From Porphyromonadaceae bacterium UBA4277 (GTDB taxonomy: Bacteria; Bacteroidota; Bacteroidia; Bacteroidales; Muribaculaceae), in the NCBI GenBank assembly GCA_002395965.1, contig DGVT01000121.1, forward strand, positions 43,688-107,687: a DNA stretch of 64,000 nt, written 5' to 3'. The translations under genes and the position numbers were made by a program. The notes under the pieces were generated by a model, which was given only the letters and a program-made list of their open reading frames with translations, was not told the origin of the DNA and searched no databases. Below, in pieces: positions 63,254 through 64,000 of this stretch. Each line of letters opens with the position of its first letter. Within the stretch, counting starts at the first letter, position 1.

Positions 63254-63892
63254 TTAACCGAATAGTTTTATCATCAGTGTCACGCAGGCATAGCCATTGG
63301 CAAAGCCTGCCAGCACTTGCAGCAGGTCGTGGCGCTTGAGCACCATGCGCGATGTGCCTAAAATGCCTGCCAGCAGAATAGTGAAGCACAGCACCCAGAA
63401 CAGGTTGAAGGCGCTGAGCCCTTGCACATGAATTTGATACAGCAATGCCACGATGCCACCAATGCCCGCCATGTGGGCACTGATTTTCCACCACAGGTTC
63501 ACGATGAGTGATACCAGGCATGCCAGTCCGCCTCCGGCAGCAAACATGATGAACCACATGGGTGAGTGGATGTTATTAAGGTAGAAAGCAGCGGCGGCAT
63601 AGCACAGCACGGCAAAGGCGTAGGGGATGAGCCGCTCGTTGCGCTTGTCGAGCCGCTTGTTGCTGATAATCTTGAAATGGTGCAGCACGCCGATGGCACT
63701 AATCGGCAGCACGGTGGTGATGCCGAATATCATGATTAGCACCATGATGCGTGTGCCCATGGGCAGCAGGCACAGCACCGATGTCCACAGCACGAGAAAC
63801 ACGCCATAGGTGGGCATGACCAGTGGGCTGAGCACCGATGAGAAGAAGTGTGCCGAGCCGGCAATGAGCCTGTTAATGTTATATCGTTTCAT
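63254..63892 (-). CDS. Polytopic membrane protein, PAP2-like
   Basis: A 212-residue inner-membrane protein with six or seven helices and no signal cleavage site. It has the SAHFFSSVLSPLVMPTYGVF start and a C-terminal RMVLKRHDLLQVLAGFANGY that resembles a PAP2-like membrane protein with an abbreviated active site; the canonical phosphatase motifs (KxxxxxxRP and SGH) are not complete, so I do not call it a phosphatase. It precedes ispG by 29 nt on the same strand, suggesting co-transcription. Confidence 0.7.
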   Translation of the reverse strand: MKRYNINRLIAGSAHFFSSVLSPLVMPTYGVFLVLWTSVLCLLPMGTRIMVLIMIFGITTVLPISAIGVLHHFKIISNKRLDKRNERLIPYAFAVLCYAAAAFYLNNIHSPMWFIMFAAGGGLACLVSLIVNLWWKISAHMAGIGGIVALLYQIHVQGLSAFNLFWVLCFTILLAGILGTSRMVLKRHDLLQVLAGFANGYACVTLMIKLFG

Positions 63893-63949
63893 TATGTAGT
63901 GATAATGTTTTTCGTCAAGTGGCCCGGTGGGTTGTCACAGCCGGGAGTG

Positions 63950-64000
63950 TCAGTGTATGATTTTACGCAGTGATGCTTTGGGTATGCCTTGGCTCTCACG
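63950..64000 (-). CDS. C-terminal end of a gene continuing beyond the window (tentative)
   Basis: On the minus strand the last 16 codons before a TGA read ESQGIPKASLRKIIH-like and are open to the window edge. The segment is too short to identify. It could be the tail of a gene upstream of the membrane protein and ispG. Confidence is low because only 51 bases are available. Confidence 0.3.
   Translation of the reverse strand, partial: RESQGIPKASLRKIIH

Noticed and set aside
61581..63557. Longer 658-residue version of IspG
   Set aside because: The extra residues overlap the membrane protein gene and do not resemble IspG; the family start is at 63224.

Overview
The window looks like a chromosomal segment from a Bacteroidales bacterium, most likely a gut Muribaculaceae/Prevotellaceae-type lineage. 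Evidence: a SusC/SusD pair, C10 (streptopain-like) cysteine peptidases with dockerin-like tails, DUF2795, DUF3822 and DUF6249-like proteins, a plant/Chlamydia-like long IspG, and about twenty copies of the Bacteroidetes primary promoter (TAnnTTTG at -7, often with TTG/TTTG exactly 20 nt upstream). Genus and species are inference. No rRNA, tRNA, CRISPR array or intact insertion sequence was seen.

Layout. 1-7.6 kb: housekeeping genes on the minus strand (secA cut by the window edge, folK, infB, nusA, rimP). 8.1-10.9 kb: a tightly packed plus-strand set (tsaE, birA-type ligase, LOG protein, cob(I)alamin adenosyltransferase, DUF2795). 10.8-13.7 kb: an AT-richer accessory insert (AAA ATPase/nuclease-like protein and a pRiA4b ORF-3 protein) bounded by a perfect 28-bp direct repeat of the DUF2795 3' end. 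13.7-14.2 kb: a 200-bp hairpin element and a decayed DUF2442 gene. 14.3-17.6 kb: a Na/Pi cotransporter and a two-component system. 17.7-19.9 kb: an unknown membrane protein and a secreted GH13 amylase. 19.9-23.7 kb: an iron/cobalamin-type ABC importer and an acetyltransferase on the minus strand. 24-26.7 kb: an ECF sigma factor with small membrane proteins. 26.9-31 kb: an AI-2E family transporter, a DUF3791-DUF3990-DUF3791 cassette and a long RluA-type pseudouridine synthase.

31.4-46.2 kb is a secretion and nutrient-acquisition block: SusC, SusD and two surface lipoproteins, then a C10 peptidase, a secreted protein and a phosphodiester glycosidase, the last three ending in dockerin-like repeats. 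46.2-47.6 kb carries DUF3822 and rsmD; 47.7-50 kb a GH3 enzyme. 50.1-53.5 kb holds the most distinctive system: a terminator-ended structured RNA followed by a CXXX-repeat peptide (RiPP) locus with a small unknown protein, a Cys-rich precursor with a twin-arginine leader, a radical SAM/SPASM maturase, a second maturase and a small modification protein. 53.7-61.3 kb has a GH2 enzyme, a small unknown protein and a second dockerin-tailed C10 peptidase. 61.6-64 kb has ispG, a membrane protein and the tail of one more gene.

Two non-coding observations stand out. Two 200-bp elements (13700-13898 and 21803-22002) share a set of nested hairpins whose stems differ between copies by paired changes, as expected for a selected nucleic-acid structure. 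The RNA at about 50150-50447 has several long stems and a closing terminator directly upstream of the RiPP genes. Functions of both are unknown.
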